Made by a program: the position numbers and the translations under genes. Shown piece by piece: positions 52,513 to 63,809 of a DNA stretch of 64,000 bases. Under the pieces are notes generated by a model. The model did no database searches, was not told where the DNA came from, and saw only the letters and a list, made by a program, of their open reading frames with translations. The stretch comes from Microbulbifer hydrolyticus (GTDB lineage: Bacteria; Pseudomonadota; Gammaproteobacteria; Pseudomonadales; Cellvibrionaceae): assembly GCF_009931115.1 (NCBI RefSeq), contig NZ_CP047491.1, positions 2,121,501 to 2,185,500 of the forward strand. The letters are read 5' to 3'. Every line of letters begins with the position of its first letter. The first letter of the stretch is position 1.

Positions 52513-54837
52513 TTATGCGGGCGGCGGTGCCAGCACTTCCCGGTTGCCATTGGCCTGCTGGGGCGACACCACCCCGGCCGCCTCCATCGCCTCAATCATT
52601 CGCGCGGCGCGATTGTAGCCGATACGCAGCTGTCGCTGCACAGACGAAATAGACGCCTTGCGCGATTTGGTCACGAAAGCGACGGCCTCGTCATACAGGG
52701 CATCGGCTTCCGGGTCATCCTCGCCACCCTCGGTGGCCATGCCCGGTACTGGAATGCTGTTATTCGAATCATCGACAATCCCGTCGATAAACTCGGGCTC
52801 ACCGCGACGACACCAGTCTGCCACAACCTGGTGCACCTCATGGTCATCCACGAAGGCCCCGTGCACCCTTATGGGCACCGCTGTACCCGGCGGAAGATAT
52901 AGCATATCGCCGTGCCCGAGGAGCTGCTCCGCACCCCCTTGGTCCAAAATGGTGCGGGAGTCCACTTTAGACGACACCTGGAACGCCATCCGCGTAGGCA
53001 CATTCGCCTTGATCAGGCCGGTAATCACATCCACAGACGGGCGCTGGGTCGCCAGCAACAGGTGGATACCTGCCGCACGGGCCTTCTGTGCAATCCGTGC
53101 GATCAGCTGCTCGACCTTCTTGCCGACGATCATCATCATGTCGGCAAATTCGTCGATCACAACCACAATAGCCGGGAGCGGCTTGAGATGGGGAGCAGTC
53201 TGCTCGGCTTCCGGTACGCTGGAGAGCGGATCCGGCTGCCAGATCGGATCAATCAGGGGCTCACCCGCCGCCGCAGCTTCTTTGACCTTGCGGTTGAAGC
53301 CGGCCAGGTTGCGCACGCCCATAGCCGCCATCAACTTGTAGCGACGCTCCATCTCCCCAACACACCAGCGCAGGCCGTTGGCCGCGTCGTTCATGTCGGT
53401 GATGACCGGGGTAAGCAGGTGAGGAATGCCTTCGTAGACCGAAAGCTCCAGCATCTTCGGGTCCACCAGGATAAGCCGGACTTCATCCGGGGTGGATTTG
53501 TACAGGAGACTCAGCAACATCACGTTGATGCCGACGGACTTACCCGATCCGGTGGTGCCCGCCACCAGCAGGTGCGGCATCTTGGCCAGATCTGCCACCA
53601 CCGGCTGGCCAGAGATGTCGTGCCCGAGCGCCAGGGTGAGCGCAGAATTGGCTTTGTCGTAGACTTCGGCACCGATCACTTCCGATAGACGCACCATCTG
53701 ACGGTTTTCATTGGGAATCTCGATGCCCACTACGGATTTACCGGGAATGACCTCGACCACACGCACACTGATCACCGCCAGCGAGCGCGCCAGATCCTTG
53801 GCCAGATTCGTGATACGGCTTACTTTCACACCCGGTGCAGGCTGAATTTCAAAGCGTGTAACCACCGGCCCGGGCAGTACCGAGACCACCTCTGCCACTA
53901 CACCAAAATCTTTCAGCTTCAGTTCCAGCAGCCGGGAAAGCGCCTCCAGCGCCTCGCGACTGAAACCGGCTTTCTTATTGGCATCCGCCGCGTCCAGCAG
54001 CGACAGTGCCGGCAAAGTACCGGTCACCGGCCCCTTGAACAGCTCGCCTTGCTTCTCTTTGACCGCACGCGGGCTCTGTTTGACCGGGGGCGCGGTGGGC
54101 GCAATCTGCGGCGGCAGGCGCTTGGCCGTGCGCTGCTTCTCTTCCTCAACCGCCGCCTTGCGCACTACCACGGCTTCGCGGGCCACGCGCTGCTCCTCGC
54201 GGTCCTTGCGCATCCGCGCCAAACGGCTACCGATCCAGCTGAATACGAAAAGTACGCTGCGGCCAATATCCTCAAACAGCTTCAGCCACGACATACCGGT
54301 GAATACAGTGACGCCAATGGCAAACATCGCCAGCAGCAGGATGGTGGCACCGATATAGCCCAGCCCCTTCTCCATAAAGCCGGAAATGGCAGCACCGATA
54401 ATTCCGCCATTGGAAAACGGCAGCGGTTCCGCTGGCTCGGAAAAACACAGCGTCGCAATCGCCGCGCCAGACACCAGAAGCAGCATCAGGCCACCTACCC
54501 GCAGGGCAAAAAGCGGCCCATGGAAACGGGCGTTCTTGTCGCGCAGAATGCGGAAGGCGCGCCAGCCAATCAGTATCGGGAACAGGTAAGCCATCCAGCC
54601 CAGCAGGGACAGGCAGACATCTGCGAGCCAGGCACCGGTGGGGCCAATCGCGTTTTCGATATCGCCACCGCTACCGGTGTGGGACCAGCCCGGGTCGGCG
54701 GGGCTGTAACTCAGCAGACTAATCCCCGCGAGCAAGGCACCGGCAAGCAGTGCGATCAGAGCGCCCTCCCGGGCAATCCGCGCGATCAGGGAGTCAGGAA
54801 TGGCCGCCGCAGATTCGGTTTCGCTTTCAGCCTTCAA
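52513..54837 (-). CDS. ftsK: DNA translocase FtsK (SpoIIIE/FtsK family)
   Basis: 774 residues. Four to five N-terminal membrane helices (about 20-180) are followed by a short charged linker (about 205-270, rich in Arg, Glu and Lys). The alpha/beta RecA-type motor has Walker [18 protein letters not shown] and Walker [14 protein letters not shown]. The C-terminal winged-helix gamma domain includes [20 protein letters not shown], which binds polar KOPS-type sequences. It pumps chromosomes at the septum. The start is TTG 54837 with GAGG about 8 bp upstream; no ATG precedes the first membrane helix. The linker is far shorter than in E. coli FtsK (1,329 residues), like many Pseudomonas-type proteins. 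Confidence 0.96.
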   Translation of the reverse strand: MKAESETESAAAIPDSLIARIAREGALIALLAGALLAGISLLSYSPADPGWSHTGSGGDIENAIGPTGAWLADVCLSLLGWMAYLFPILIGWRAFRILRDKNARFHGPLFALRVGGLMLLLVSGAAIATLCFSEPAEPLPFSNGGIIGAAISGFMEKGLGYIGATILLLAMFAIGVTVFTGMSWLKLFEDIGRSVLFVFSWIGSRLARMRKDREEQRVAREAVVVRKAAVEEEKQRTAKRLPPQIAPTAPPVKQSPRAVKEKQGELFKGPVTGTLPALSLLDAADANKKAGFSREALEALSRLLELKLKDFGVVAEVVSVLPGPVVTRFEIQPAPGVKVSRITNLAKDLARSLAVISVRVVEVIPGKSVVGIEIPNENRQMVRLSEVIGAEVYDKANSALTLALGHDISGQPVVADLAKMPHLLVAGTTGSGKSVGINVMLLSLLYKSTPDEVRLILVDPKMLELSVYEGIPHLLTPVITDMNDAANGLRWCVGEMERRYKLMAAMGVRNLAGFNRKVKEAAAAGEPLIDPIWQPDPLSSVPEAEQTAPHLKPLPAIVVVIDEFADMMMIVGKKVEQLIARIAQKARAAGIHLLLATQRPSVDVITGLIKANVPTRMAFQVSSKVDSRTILDQGGAEQLLGHGDMLYLPPGTAVPIRVHGAFVDDHEVHQVVADWCRRGEPEFIDGIVDDSNNSIPVPGMATEGGEDDPEADALYDEAVAFVTKSRKASISSVQRQLRIGYNRAARMIEAMEAAGVVSPQQANGNREVLAPPPA

Positions 54838-56310
<1,473 letters not shown>

Positions 56311-56334
56311 GCGTTCGAGCGTGTCCAATTACCG

Positions 56335-56361
56335 AAAGGCGGCTGCACAGCCGCCTTTTTT
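56335..56361 (+). terminator. Rho-independent terminator after trxB
   Basis: The stem GGCGGCT-GCAC-AGCCGCC (56338-56355) is followed by six T. It begins 24 bp after the trxB stop. Confidence 0.93.
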
Positions 56362-56418
56362 CGTTCAGACTCGACCTGCTACAGAAGATGCATGTGAAGA
56401 CGCCAGAAAGGTACAAGG

Positions 56419-57153
56419 TTGAGTAATAACGCCGACGAGATTCTCTCATTGCTGGACCCGGACCAGGTCGCATTCCCCGACACCAGTGCGGCGCTCAGCG
56501 ACCCCAACGGACTGCTCGCCGTCGGCGGGGACCTCACCCCCGAGTGGCTGCTGGCAGCCTATCGCAGGGGTATCTTTCCGTGGTTTTCCGACGATCAACC
56601 GATCCTCTGGTGGTCGCCCTCCCCCCGCTGTATCGTCCGCCCTGAAACCACGGAATTCAGCCGCAGCCTTAAAAAAGTCATCCGGCAGGGGCGCTACCAG
56701 GTCACGTTTGACCAGGCGTTTGAACAGGTACTGGACGGTTGCGCGGCGCCCAGGGCACAGGAGTCGGGCACCTGGATCACACAAGACATGCGCGAGGCCT
56801 ATCTGGAGATGCACCAGCTGGGCCACGCCCACTCCGTAGAGACCTGGCTCAATGGCACACTGGTCGGCGGACTCTACGGGCTTGCCATTGGACAGGTGTT
56901 TTTTGGTGAATCCATGTTTCACCGGGCCACGGATGCCTCCAAGGTCGCATTTGCCTATCTTGTACGCCAGCTGTCTAGCTGGGGTTGCCGGTTGATCGAC
57001 TGCCAGGTAAGCAATCCACACCTCACCAGCCTTGGCGCCATTGAGGTGCCTCGCCCGCTGTTTGAGCGCCTTTTGCAAGATGGGGTGTCAGAGCCAGCCT
57101 TCCCCCTCCCCTGGCCTGCCGCGCCTTCTTCAGGGCTCTTCAGCGCTCCCTGA
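56419..57153 (+). CDS. aat: Leucyl/phenylalanyl-tRNA-protein transferase
   Basis: 244 residues. FPDTSAALSDPNGLLAVGGDLTPEWLLAAYRRGIFPWFSDDQPILWWSP-type N-terminus and LVGGLYGLAIGQVFFGESMFHRATDASK are the family blocks. It attaches Leu or Phe to N-terminal Arg/Lys of proteins, creating N-degrons read by ClpS. The start is TTG 56419 with AGAAAGG about 9 bp upstream, and the first residues match the usual family start. It is followed by bpt after 176 bp. Confidence 0.95.
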   Translation: MSNNADEILSLLDPDQVAFPDTSAALSDPNGLLAVGGDLTPEWLLAAYRRGIFPWFSDDQPILWWSPSPRCIVRPETTEFSRSLKKVIRQGRYQVTFDQAFEQVLDGCAAPRAQESGTWITQDMREAYLEMHQLGHAHSVETWLNGTLVGGLYGLAIGQVFFGESMFHRATDASKVAFAYLVRQLSSWGCRLIDCQVSNPHLTSLGAIEVPRPLFERLLQDGVSEPAFPLPWPAAPSSGLFSAP

Positions 57154-57329
57154 CGAAGCTCACTGTATGAGAACGCCCCCCGTTCGGTCGGCGAAGTTTG
57201 TGTTTTCGCTGACCGCAAATTACCCTCGAGTCTAACGTCGCCGGGAAAATCCACCTGCGGAGACAAAAATGACCCGTTAGCCGGGCCAGGCATACACCAA
57301 TAGACACCCGGCAGGAGCGTAACAGCGGC

Positions 57330-58049
57330 ATGAGCCAATATTCACAGCTGAACTCTGTGCGCCTGCTGGCCACACTACCCCACCCCTGTGGCTACCTGGA
57401 AGATCAGGAAGCCACCACCGTGTTCGTGGATCCCCAGACGCCGGTCGATCAGCGCCTGTATAGCCGACTTTCCGAACTGGGCTTTCGCCGCAGCGGCAAC
57501 TACCTTTATCGGCCGCAGTGCACCCAATGCCAGGCGTGCATTCCCGCTCGCATCCCGGTTGAACTGTTTGTCCCCAATAGAAACCAGCGCCGCTGCTGGC
57601 GTCGCAACCGGGACCTGGATGTATTTCACCAGCGCGACATCGATACCGATGAACACTACGCGCTCTACGCCCGCTACATTGAGCAGCGTCATCGGGATGG
57701 GGAAATGTACCCACCCAGTCGCGAGCAGTTCCGCAGCTTTCTGAACAGCGCCTGGGGCAGCACACGCTACCTGGAATTCAGGGCACGAGGCCGCCTGGTC
57801 GCAACCGCCGTGACCGATGTGCTGACCGGCGGCGTGTCCGCGATATATACCTTTTACGACCCGGACGAGCTCAAGCGCAGCCTCGGAAGCTATTCGATTC
57901 TCTACCAGATTGAATGGGCCCGGCGACTTGGACTGCCCAGTCTCTACCTTGGCTATTGGATTTCCCAGTGCCAGAAAATGGCGTACAAAAGCCAGTTTCG
58001 CCCGCTGGAGATTCTTCAGGATAATCGCTGGGCACTAAAAACCGACTAG
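57330..58049 (+). CDS. bpt: Aspartate/glutamate leucyltransferase (bacterial protein transferase)
   Basis: 239 residues of the ATE/Bpt family: HPCGYLEDQEATTVFVDP at the N-terminus, the CTQCQACIPARIPVE Cys pair, and TDVLTGGVSAIYTFYDPDEL followed by LGYWISQCQKMAYKSQFRP. In bacteria such proteins transfer Leu to N-terminal Asp or Glu, widening the set of ClpS substrates. ATG 57330 with AGGAG about 11 bp upstream. It lies between aat and infA, a conserved arrangement in Pseudomonas-like genomes. Confidence 0.94.
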   Translation: MSQYSQLNSVRLLATLPHPCGYLEDQEATTVFVDPQTPVDQRLYSRLSELGFRRSGNYLYRPQCTQCQACIPARIPVELFVPNRNQRRCWRRNRDLDVFHQRDIDTDEHYALYARYIEQRHRDGEMYPPSREQFRSFLNSAWGSTRYLEFRARGRLVATAVTDVLTGGVSAIYTFYDPDELKRSLGSYSILYQIEWARRLGLPSLYLGYWISQCQKMAYKSQFRPLEILQDNRWALKTD

Positions 58050-58131
58050 ACTACCCGGTAGGCTGATCGCGATTCCCTGAGAGCCATCCACCCACCGCAT
58101 CCCCGGATTTTGCCGTGAAGCCTGCTTTCGC

Positions 58132-58160
58132 TTGGCCTGCAGGCACTTTTCGTGCAAAAT
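58132..58160 (+). promoter_or_regulatory. Possible promoter of infA
   Basis: TTGGCC (58132-58137), 17 bp, CAAAAT (58155-58160). The -10 overlaps a small hairpin GTGCA-AAA-TGCAC (58152-58164). The spacing is ideal but both boxes are imperfect. Confidence 0.35.
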
Positions 58161-58260
58161 GCACGCCCGTCGTACCGCCGGGTTCCCGAATCTGACATCT
58201 CGTGGAGCTACAAAACCGTGGCGGAAAAGCTAGTACAAATTATTCAAGGGTTGCTGCCGC

Positions 58261-58479
58261 ATGGCAAAAGACGATTACATTGAAATGGAAGGCGAGGTGA
58301 TCGACACCCTGCCTAACACCACATTCCGCGTGAAATTGGAAAATGGACATGTGGTAATCGCACACATCTCCGGCAAGATGCGCAAAAACTACATCCGCAT
58401 CCTCACCGGTGACAAGGTCAAGGTGGAGCTGACTCCCTACGACCTGAGTAAGGGTCGCATCACCTACCGCGCCCGCTAA
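58261..58479 (+). CDS. infA: Translation initiation factor IF-1
   Basis: 72 residues, the full length of IF-1: [20 protein letters not shown], then [24 protein letters not shown] and RITYRAR. It is an OB-fold protein binding the ribosomal A site with IF-2 and IF-3. AAGGG lies 9 bp before the ATG. It is convergent with clpA, and a strong bidirectional terminator separates them. Confidence 0.98.
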   Translation: MAKDDYIEMEGEVIDTLPNTTFRVKLENGHVVIAHISGKMRKNYIRILTGDKVKVELTPYDLSKGRITYRAR

Positions 58480-58543
58480 GACAGAGGCCGATAGCTGCCG
58501 GCGCTGATTCCCGGAGGTTGCGATGCCTCTTATCCGGCGCATT

Positions 58544-58572
58544 AAAAAAGCCACCTTCAAGGTGGCTTTTTT
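58544..58572. terminator. Bidirectional terminator between infA and clpA
   Basis: A6-GCCACCTT-CAA-GGTGGC-T6: a perfect stem flanked by an A-run and a T-run, so it can stop transcription from both convergent genes. Confidence 0.95.
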
Positions 58573-58605
58573 CGTTGCCCGGTTTTACCCGCCGGATGCG
58601 AACCC

Positions 58606-60888
58606 TCAGTGAACCGGTACGGCAGTGTTGATCTTGAGCTGATCGTTTTCGACCGTCACCTCGACCCTACCACCCTCTTCCGACAGGTCACCAAAGAGCA
58701 CCGCTTCGGCTAGCGGCTTGCGCAACTTCTCCCGGATCAGGCGCGCCATCGGGCGAGCCCCCATTTTCTCATCGTAGCCGTTCACCGCGAGCCACTCGCG
58801 GGCTTCGTCGTCGACCTCCAGCGTCACACGGGATTCGTCCAGCTGGGCCTGCAGCTCGACCACAAACTTGTCGACGACCGTTTTGACCACTTCCATATCG
58901 AGCGCACCAAACTGGATGATACTGTCCAGGCGGTTGCGGAATTCGGGAGTGAACATTTTCTTGATCTCCTCCATTCCATCCGTGCTGTGGTCCTGACTGG
59001 CGAAGCCGATCGAGCGGCGGCTCATCACTTGAGCACCGGCGTTTGTGGTCATGATCAGGATCACGTTACGGAAGTCCGCTTTGCGCCCGTTGTTATCGGT
59101 CAAGGTCCCATGATCCATAACCTGCAGAAGCAGGTTGAAGACTTCCGGGTGCGCTTTCTCGATCTCATCCAGGAGCACAACGCTGTGCGGATGCTTGGTC
59201 ACAGAGTCGGTCAGCAGCCCGCCCTGGTCAAACCCGACATAGCCGGGAGGCGCGCCAATCAGACGGGAAACCGTATGGCGCTCCATGTATTCCGACATAT
59301 CAAAGCGGATCAACTCAATACCCATGACCTGGGCAAGCTGGCGACAGAGCTCGGTTTTACCGACACCAGTGGGGCCTGCAAACAGGAAGGAGCCAATGGG
59401 CTTCTCTTCTGCACCAAGTCCGGCCCGAGCCAGCTTGATTGACGTGCTGAGCGCCTCAATCGCGCAATCCTGACCAAATACCACCATCTTGAGGTTGTCG
59501 TCGAGCTTTGCCAGCGCCGCTTTATCGGAAGCGGAGACGCTTTTCGCGGGAATCCGCGCCATCTTGGCGACGACATTCTCGATCTCGGTGACCGAAATGG
59601 TGTCGGTTCTCTGATCCGCCGGAAGCAATGCCTGGTATGCACCCGCCTCATCGATCACATCAATGGCCTTGTCCGGCAGGAAACGCTCGGTGATGTGACG
59701 ATTGGCCAGGTGCGCAGCAGCCTCCAGCGCCGCGTCAGTGAAGCGCACCTTGTGGTGATCCTCAAAGCAGGTTTTGAGGCCCTGAAGAATCTGTACCGTC
59801 TCATCGACGGATGGCTCATGAACGTCAATCTTCTGGAAGCGACGAGAAAGAGCGCGATCTTTTTCAAAAATACCACGATATTCATTGAACGTGGTTGACC
59901 CAATACAGCGAAGCTGACCGCTGGACAGCAGTGGCTTCAACAGATTGGATGCATCCATCACGCCGCCGGACGCAGCACCGGCGCCGATGATGGTATGAAT
60001 CTCATCAATAAACAGTACCGCGTGCTCGCGCTTCTTGAGCTCTGCCAATAGGGCCTTGAACCGTTTTTCAAAGTCACCGCGGTATTTGGTGCCCGCAAGT
60101 AGTGAACCGAGATCCAGGGAGTAAATGGTGCTCTCTTTCAGCGGCTCCGGCACTTCACCATCCACAATACGGCGTGCGAGACCTTCTGCGATGGCCGTTT
60201 TACCGACACCGGACTCACCCACCAGTAACGGGTTGTTCTTGCGGCGGCGCGCCAGCACTTGTGTCACGCGCTCGACTTCCGGCGCGCGCCCGACCAGAGG
60301 GTCTATGCGACCGAGAATGGCTTCCTGGTTGAGATTTGTGGCGTAACTTTCCAGTGGATCGGAACCACCCGGTTCGCTGGCCGAACCGAGATCCTCGTCC
60401 ACCTGTTCAGGCGATGGGTCGGGACTGCTGTGGGTGTTGTTACCGCCGGAGCTGACGCGGGAAATACCGTGGGTGATGTAGTTCACCACATCGATACGGG
60501 CGACACTCTGCTGCTTGAGGTAGTAGACAGCCTGGCTTTCTTGCTCGCAGAAGATGGCAACCAGTACGTTGGCGCCAGTGACTTCCTTCTTCCCGGACGA
60601 CTGTACGTGAAAAACGGCACGCTGGAGTACGCGCTGAAAGCCAAGGGTGGGCTGGGTTTCACGTTCGCTGTCATTTTCCGGAATCAGGGGGGTGGTGGAA
60701 TCCACAAATTCGAGCAGCTCCCGGCGCAGCGCACTGAGGTCGGCGCCGCAGGCATGCAAGACGTCTGCCGCGGATTCATTGTCCAGCAGCGCCAGCAACA
60801 GGTGCTCAACGGTCATAAACTCATGGCGTTTCGCCCGTGCACCTTTGAACGCTAGATTGAGCGTTACCTCTAAATCCTTGCTGAGCAT
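58606..60888 (-). CDS. clpA: ATP-dependent Clp protease ATP-binding subunit ClpA
   Basis: 760 residues. The N-domain ([35 protein letters not shown]) docks ClpS. Two AAA+ modules follow, with Walker [18 protein letters not shown] in D1 and [17 protein letters not shown] in D2. [21 protein letters not shown] and [27 protein letters not shown] are ClpA hallmarks. It unfolds substrates and feeds them to ClpP, including N-degron proteins delivered by ClpS. It lies 131 bp after clpS on the same strand. Confidence 0.97.
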   Translation of the reverse strand: MLSKDLEVTLNLAFKGARAKRHEFMTVEHLLLALLDNESAADVLHACGADLSALRRELLEFVDSTTPLIPENDSERETQPTLGFQRVLQRAVFHVQSSGKKEVTGANVLVAIFCEQESQAVYYLKQQSVARIDVVNYITHGISRVSSGGNNTHSSPDPSPEQVDEDLGSASEPGGSDPLESYATNLNQEAILGRIDPLVGRAPEVERVTQVLARRRKNNPLLVGESGVGKTAIAEGLARRIVDGEVPEPLKESTIYSLDLGSLLAGTKYRGDFEKRFKALLAELKKREHAVLFIDEIHTIIGAGAASGGVMDASNLLKPLLSSGQLRCIGSTTFNEYRGIFEKDRALSRRFQKIDVHEPSVDETVQILQGLKTCFEDHHKVRFTDAALEAAAHLANRHITERFLPDKAIDVIDEAGAYQALLPADQRTDTISVTEIENVVAKMARIPAKSVSASDKAALAKLDDNLKMVVFGQDCAIEALSTSIKLARAGLGAEEKPIGSFLFAGPTGVGKTELCRQLAQVMGIELIRFDMSEYMERHTVSRLIGAPPGYVGFDQGGLLTDSVTKHPHSVVLLDEIEKAHPEVFNLLLQVMDHGTLTDNNGRKADFRNVILIMTTNAGAQVMSRRSIGFASQDHSTDGMEEIKKMFTPEFRNRLDSIIQFGALDMEVVKTVVDKFVVELQAQLDESRVTLEVDDEAREWLAVNGYDEKMGARPMARLIREKLRKPLAEAVLFGDLSEEGGRVEVTVENDQLKINTAVPVH

Positions 60889-61019
60889 TTAAACCTCAAA
60901 CCTTACTGGCCAATGTCATCCGGGTTGTAGTGAAAAACACCCGGTATTCCTGATATTTTGCCGGGGAACCGGCCGGAAAAGTCACGCCTGACTCCATACA
61001 GGCGCCGGAATTAGTAACC

Positions 61020-61415
61020 TCAACCCTCCTCGCCGCTTTCGTCTTCCTCATCTGCCTCAATTTCACACAGTAGCGGATGTTCATGATCCCGTGCGAACTG
61101 ATTTACCTGTGCGGCCTTTGTTTCCGCTATATCACGAGTATAGACACCACAGATCGCTTTTCCCTTAGTGTGTACCTGTAACATCAACTGCGTGGCGCGC
61201 TCACGATTGACGTAAAAGAACAACTCGAGCGCTTCGACCACAAACTCCATTGGGGTGTAGTCATCATTGAGCATGACCACCTTATACATTGGGGGGCGCT
61301 TCAGGCGTGGTTTTGCCTCCGCAAGCGCGGTATCCCCTTCGGCGCCGTGAAGATGGAAATCATCGTCGCCCTCGCCTTCGTTGGAGTGTAGTTTAATGAT
61401 TTGTGATTTTCCCAT
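61020..61415 (-). CDS. clpS: ClpS adaptor, N-end rule recognin
   Basis: 131 residues from ATG 61415 (a TTG lies at 61427). A flexible acidic N-terminal extension leads to the core [22 protein letters not shown] (Asn-Asp-Asp for the N-terminal amine), the [18 protein letters not shown] helix-loop with the pocket His, and CEIE near the end. An acidic tail ([11 protein letters not shown]) follows. It picks up proteins with N-terminal Leu, Phe, Trp or Tyr and hands them to ClpA. It is divergent from cspD. Confidence 0.96.
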   Translation of the reverse strand: MGKSQIIKLHSNEGEGDDDFHLHGAEGDTALAEAKPRLKRPPMYKVVMLNDDYTPMEFVVEALELFFYVNRERATQLMLQVHTKGKAICGVYTRDIAETKAAQVNQFARDHEHPLLCEIEADEEDESGEEG

Positions 61416-61585
61416 AGTGCTAATCAATCAGAGTTCAGGAATCAGTTCACAGTGCTGACGCTCCGCTGATTTATGTGGTGGGAAGACCGGATACAGATCA
61501 TCAGCGTCAGTCACTGCCGCGAATGTGGCAAGCGGGCATTGTAACCCCAAACCGTTCCCGACACAGTCCGAGCAACGCTACTCGC

Positions 61586-61614
61586 TTGACAAGGGCCCGG
61601 GTCTTGGCTACAAG
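61586..61614 (+). promoter_or_regulatory. Sigma-70-like promoter of cspD with a long leader
   Basis: TTGACA (61586-61591), 17-bp spacer, TACAAG (61609-61614). Transcription from about 61621 would give a roughly 145-nt untranslated leader before ATG 61766. Confidence 0.6.
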
Positions 61615-61620
61615 AGGTAT

Positions 61621-61765
61621 TAACCGCGCCACGCGGTGATGAGGCACAAGCCAATAGTCGTACAAATGATTTTGTACCGACAAGGAAGCGCATGAAGCGC
61701 GATAACAATAATTAATACACTTTTAGGCGGCCAGCAGTCGCCCCGGCAATTAGAGGGATTTCGCC
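61621..61765 (+). other. Structured 5' leader of cspD
   Basis: Two perfect hairpins: CCGCG-CCA-CGCGG (61624-61636) and GTACAAA-TGAT-TTTGTAC (61660-61677). Long folded leaders are a known trait of cold-shock messages; here it may act as an RNA thermosensor-like element. GAGGGA lies about 9 bp before the ATG. The remaining bases from 61416 to 61585 hold no gene that I can see. Confidence 0.45.
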
Positions 61766-62059
61766 ATGCCTACCGGTACCGTTAAATGGTTCAATAATGC
61801 CAAGGGATATGGATTCATTCTTGCTGACGAGGGTGGTGAAGACCTGTTTGCTCACTACTCGGCGATTCAAATGGAGGGTTACCGCACCCTGAAAGCCGGT
61901 CAGCAGGTCAACTTCGACATCATCGAGGGCGACAAGGGCTACCACGCGGCCAACATCAGCATCGCCACCGCAGAAAGCCCCAAAGCTCCTGTGTCCGCCC
62001 CACAGGCTGGGCAGGCTGCGCCCGTACGGCAAAGAGAGACCGAAGAAGCCCTGGATTAA
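61766..62059 (+). CDS. cspD: Cold-shock-domain protein, CspD-like
   Basis: 97 residues. The cold-shock domain MPTGTVKWFNNAKGYGFILADEGGEDLFAHYSAIQ contains both RNP motifs (KGYGFI and DLFAHY), followed by KAGQQVNFDIIEGDKGYHAANI. A flexible Ala/Pro tail of about 30 residues (APVSAPQAGQAAPVRQ) exceeds the 74 residues of E. coli CspD. Position next to clpS is the conserved one for cspD, which in E. coli blocks replication in stationary phase. An RNA-chaperone role is equally possible. Confidence 0.92.
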   Translation: MPTGTVKWFNNAKGYGFILADEGGEDLFAHYSAIQMEGYRTLKAGQQVNFDIIEGDKGYHAANISIATAESPKAPVSAPQAGQAAPVRQRETEEALD

Positions 62060-62097
62060 TCCCGGCTTCCCGGCTGCTCGAGAGGGTGGCCGGTTCA

Positions 62098-62116
62098 GCC
62101 AGCGCGTAACGCTGGC
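62098..62116 (+). terminator. Hairpin after cspD
   Basis: GCCAGCG-CGTAA-CGCTGGC is a perfect 7-bp stem 39 bp after the cspD stop. It lacks a T-run, so it may be a weak or Rho-aided terminator or a 3'-end stabiliser. Confidence 0.4.
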
Positions 62117-62290
62117 CTCTTGAAGGCGCCCCGAAGCGGCGACCTCACACCGAGCCGAGACATGTACCCGGCTGATTCCTTGCGCCCTTTCGCTGGCACA
62201 CCCGTGCCACCTTTCCAGGATCCCTTACCGCTAGTCGTTCTAGGGCCAGCCTCTCACCTGGCTAAACACCCAGCGCCGGACTCCGGGCAT

Positions 62291-62327
62291 AAAAAAAGCC
62301 CCGCATCACGAAGATGCGAGGCTTTTT
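62291..62327. terminator. Bidirectional terminator between cspD and icd
   Basis: A7-GCCcCGCATC, loop, GATGCGaGGC-T5: a long stem with A- and T-runs on both sides, placed 14 bp after the icd stop. Confidence 0.92.
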
Positions 62328-62340
62328 GAGTCGTTGAGGA

Positions 62341-63591
62341 TCAAGCCATGTGCTTGATAACAGCCTCACCAAACTCGGAGCAGGACTTCAGCTCGGCGCC
62401 GTCCATCAGGCGCTCGAAGTCATAGGTAACGGTCTTGGCTTCGATAGCGCCTTCCATACCTTTGACGACCAGCTCTGCGGCTTCGTTCCAGCCCAGGTGA
62501 CGCAGCATCATTTCTGCAGACAGGATCAGGGAACCAGGGTTCACCTTGTCCTGACCAGCGTACTTCGGTGCGGTACCGTGGGTCGCCTCGAACAGGGCTA
62601 CTTCGTCAGACAGGTTTGCACCCGGAGCGATACCGATACCACCAACCTGCGCGGCCAGCGCGTCGGACAGGTAGTCGCCGTTCAGGTTCAGGGTGGCGAT
62701 TACGTCGTACTCGGCCGGGCGCAGCAGGATCTGCTGCAGCATCGCATCGGCGATTACATCTTTCACCACGATTTCCTTGCCGGTATTCGGGTTTTTGAAG
62801 CTGCACCAGGGGCCGCCATCGATCGGCTGTGCACCGAACTCTTCGCGGGCCAGCTCGTAGCCCCAGTCGGCGAAGGCACCTTCGGTGAACTTCATGATGT
62901 TGCCTTTGTGCACCAGGGTCAGGGAGTCGCGATCCTGATCAATGGTGTACTGCAGGGCCTTGCGTACCAGACGTTTGGTGCCTTCTTCGGAAACTGGCTT
63001 CACACCGATACCCACGTTCTGCGGGAAGCGGATTTTCTTAACGCCCATTTCGTCTTGCAGGAACTTGACGACCTTGTTGGCTTCGTCGGTGCCCGCTTTC
63101 CACTCGATACCGGCGTAGATGTCTTCGGAGTTCTCACGGAAGATCACCATGTCGACCTTGTTCGGCTCTTTAACCGGGGAAGGTACACCGCTGAACCAGC
63201 GCACCGGGCGCTGACACACGTACAGGTCGAGTTCCTGGCGCAGGGCAACGTTCAGGGAGCGGAAGCCGCCACCTACCGGAGTAGTCAGCGGGCCTTTGAT
63301 GCTGACAACGTAGTCCCGGATGGCTTCCAGGGTTTCAGCCGGGAACCAGTCACCGCTGTAGGTCTCTGCCGCTTTCTCGCCACAGAAAATTTCCATCCAG
63401 GCGATGGCCTTCTCGCCGCTGTACGCCTTGCTGACGGCCGCGTCGATTACTTTGCGCATTACCGGGGTGATATCCACGCCGATGCCGTCACCTTCGATGA
63501 ACGGGATGATCGGGGTGTTCGGTACGTTCAGAGAACCATCTGCATTGACTGTAACTTTTTCGCCGTTGGCCGGCACTTGGATATGACCCAT
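62341..63591 (-). CDS. icd: NADP-dependent isocitrate dehydrogenase
   Basis: 416 residues, the same length as E. coli Icd. [17 protein letters not shown] opens the enzyme. [26 protein letters not shown] contains the substrate-binding Ser that AceK phosphorylates in E. coli. [26 protein letters not shown] and [20 protein letters not shown] complete the active and cofactor sites. It converts isocitrate to 2-oxoglutarate in the TCA cycle. GGGAG precedes ATG 63591. A full-length antisense frame across the gene is a codon-bias shadow. Confidence 0.97.
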   Translation of the reverse strand: MGHIQVPANGEKVTVNADGSLNVPNTPIIPFIEGDGIGVDITPVMRKVIDAAVSKAYSGEKAIAWMEIFCGEKAAETYSGDWFPAETLEAIRDYVVSIKGPLTTPVGGGFRSLNVALRQELDLYVCQRPVRWFSGVPSPVKEPNKVDMVIFRENSEDIYAGIEWKAGTDEANKVVKFLQDEMGVKKIRFPQNVGIGVKPVSEEGTKRLVRKALQYTIDQDRDSLTLVHKGNIMKFTEGAFADWGYELAREEFGAQPIDGGPWCSFKNPNTGKEIVVKDVIADAMLQQILLRPAEYDVIATLNLNGDYLSDALAAQVGGIGIAPGANLSDEVALFEATHGTAPKYAGQDKVNPGSLILSAEMMLRHLGWNEAAELVVKGMEGAIEAKTVTYDFERLMDGAELKSCSEFGEAVIKHMA

Positions 63592-63809
63592 TAAGTTGAC
63601 TCCCGTAACTCTTTGACTAAACGTCCGGCTTTATAAGTGAAAAACCGGCATAATGCGCCGAATATCCACTGCCGGTCTTGGTTGCCGCCCATTGTTTGCG
63701 CCGTTGCATACGCCGAGCCAGCTAAAAATCGGCGCGATTATATCAGCATCCGCCTAATTTTGTAGTTTGATTACAACCAAAGCACGAGTACCCCGCCACA
63801 GTCCACCTC

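Noticed and set aside
61428-62340. tRNA or other RNA gene near cspD and infA
   Set aside because: No cloverleaf with a TTCGA-type arm could be drawn; the visible stems are short hairpins or terminators.
62350-63594. A 414-codon plus-strand open frame exactly opposite icd
   Set aside because: It mirrors the icd codons, has no recognisable domain and arises from strong GC codon bias in a highly expressed gene.
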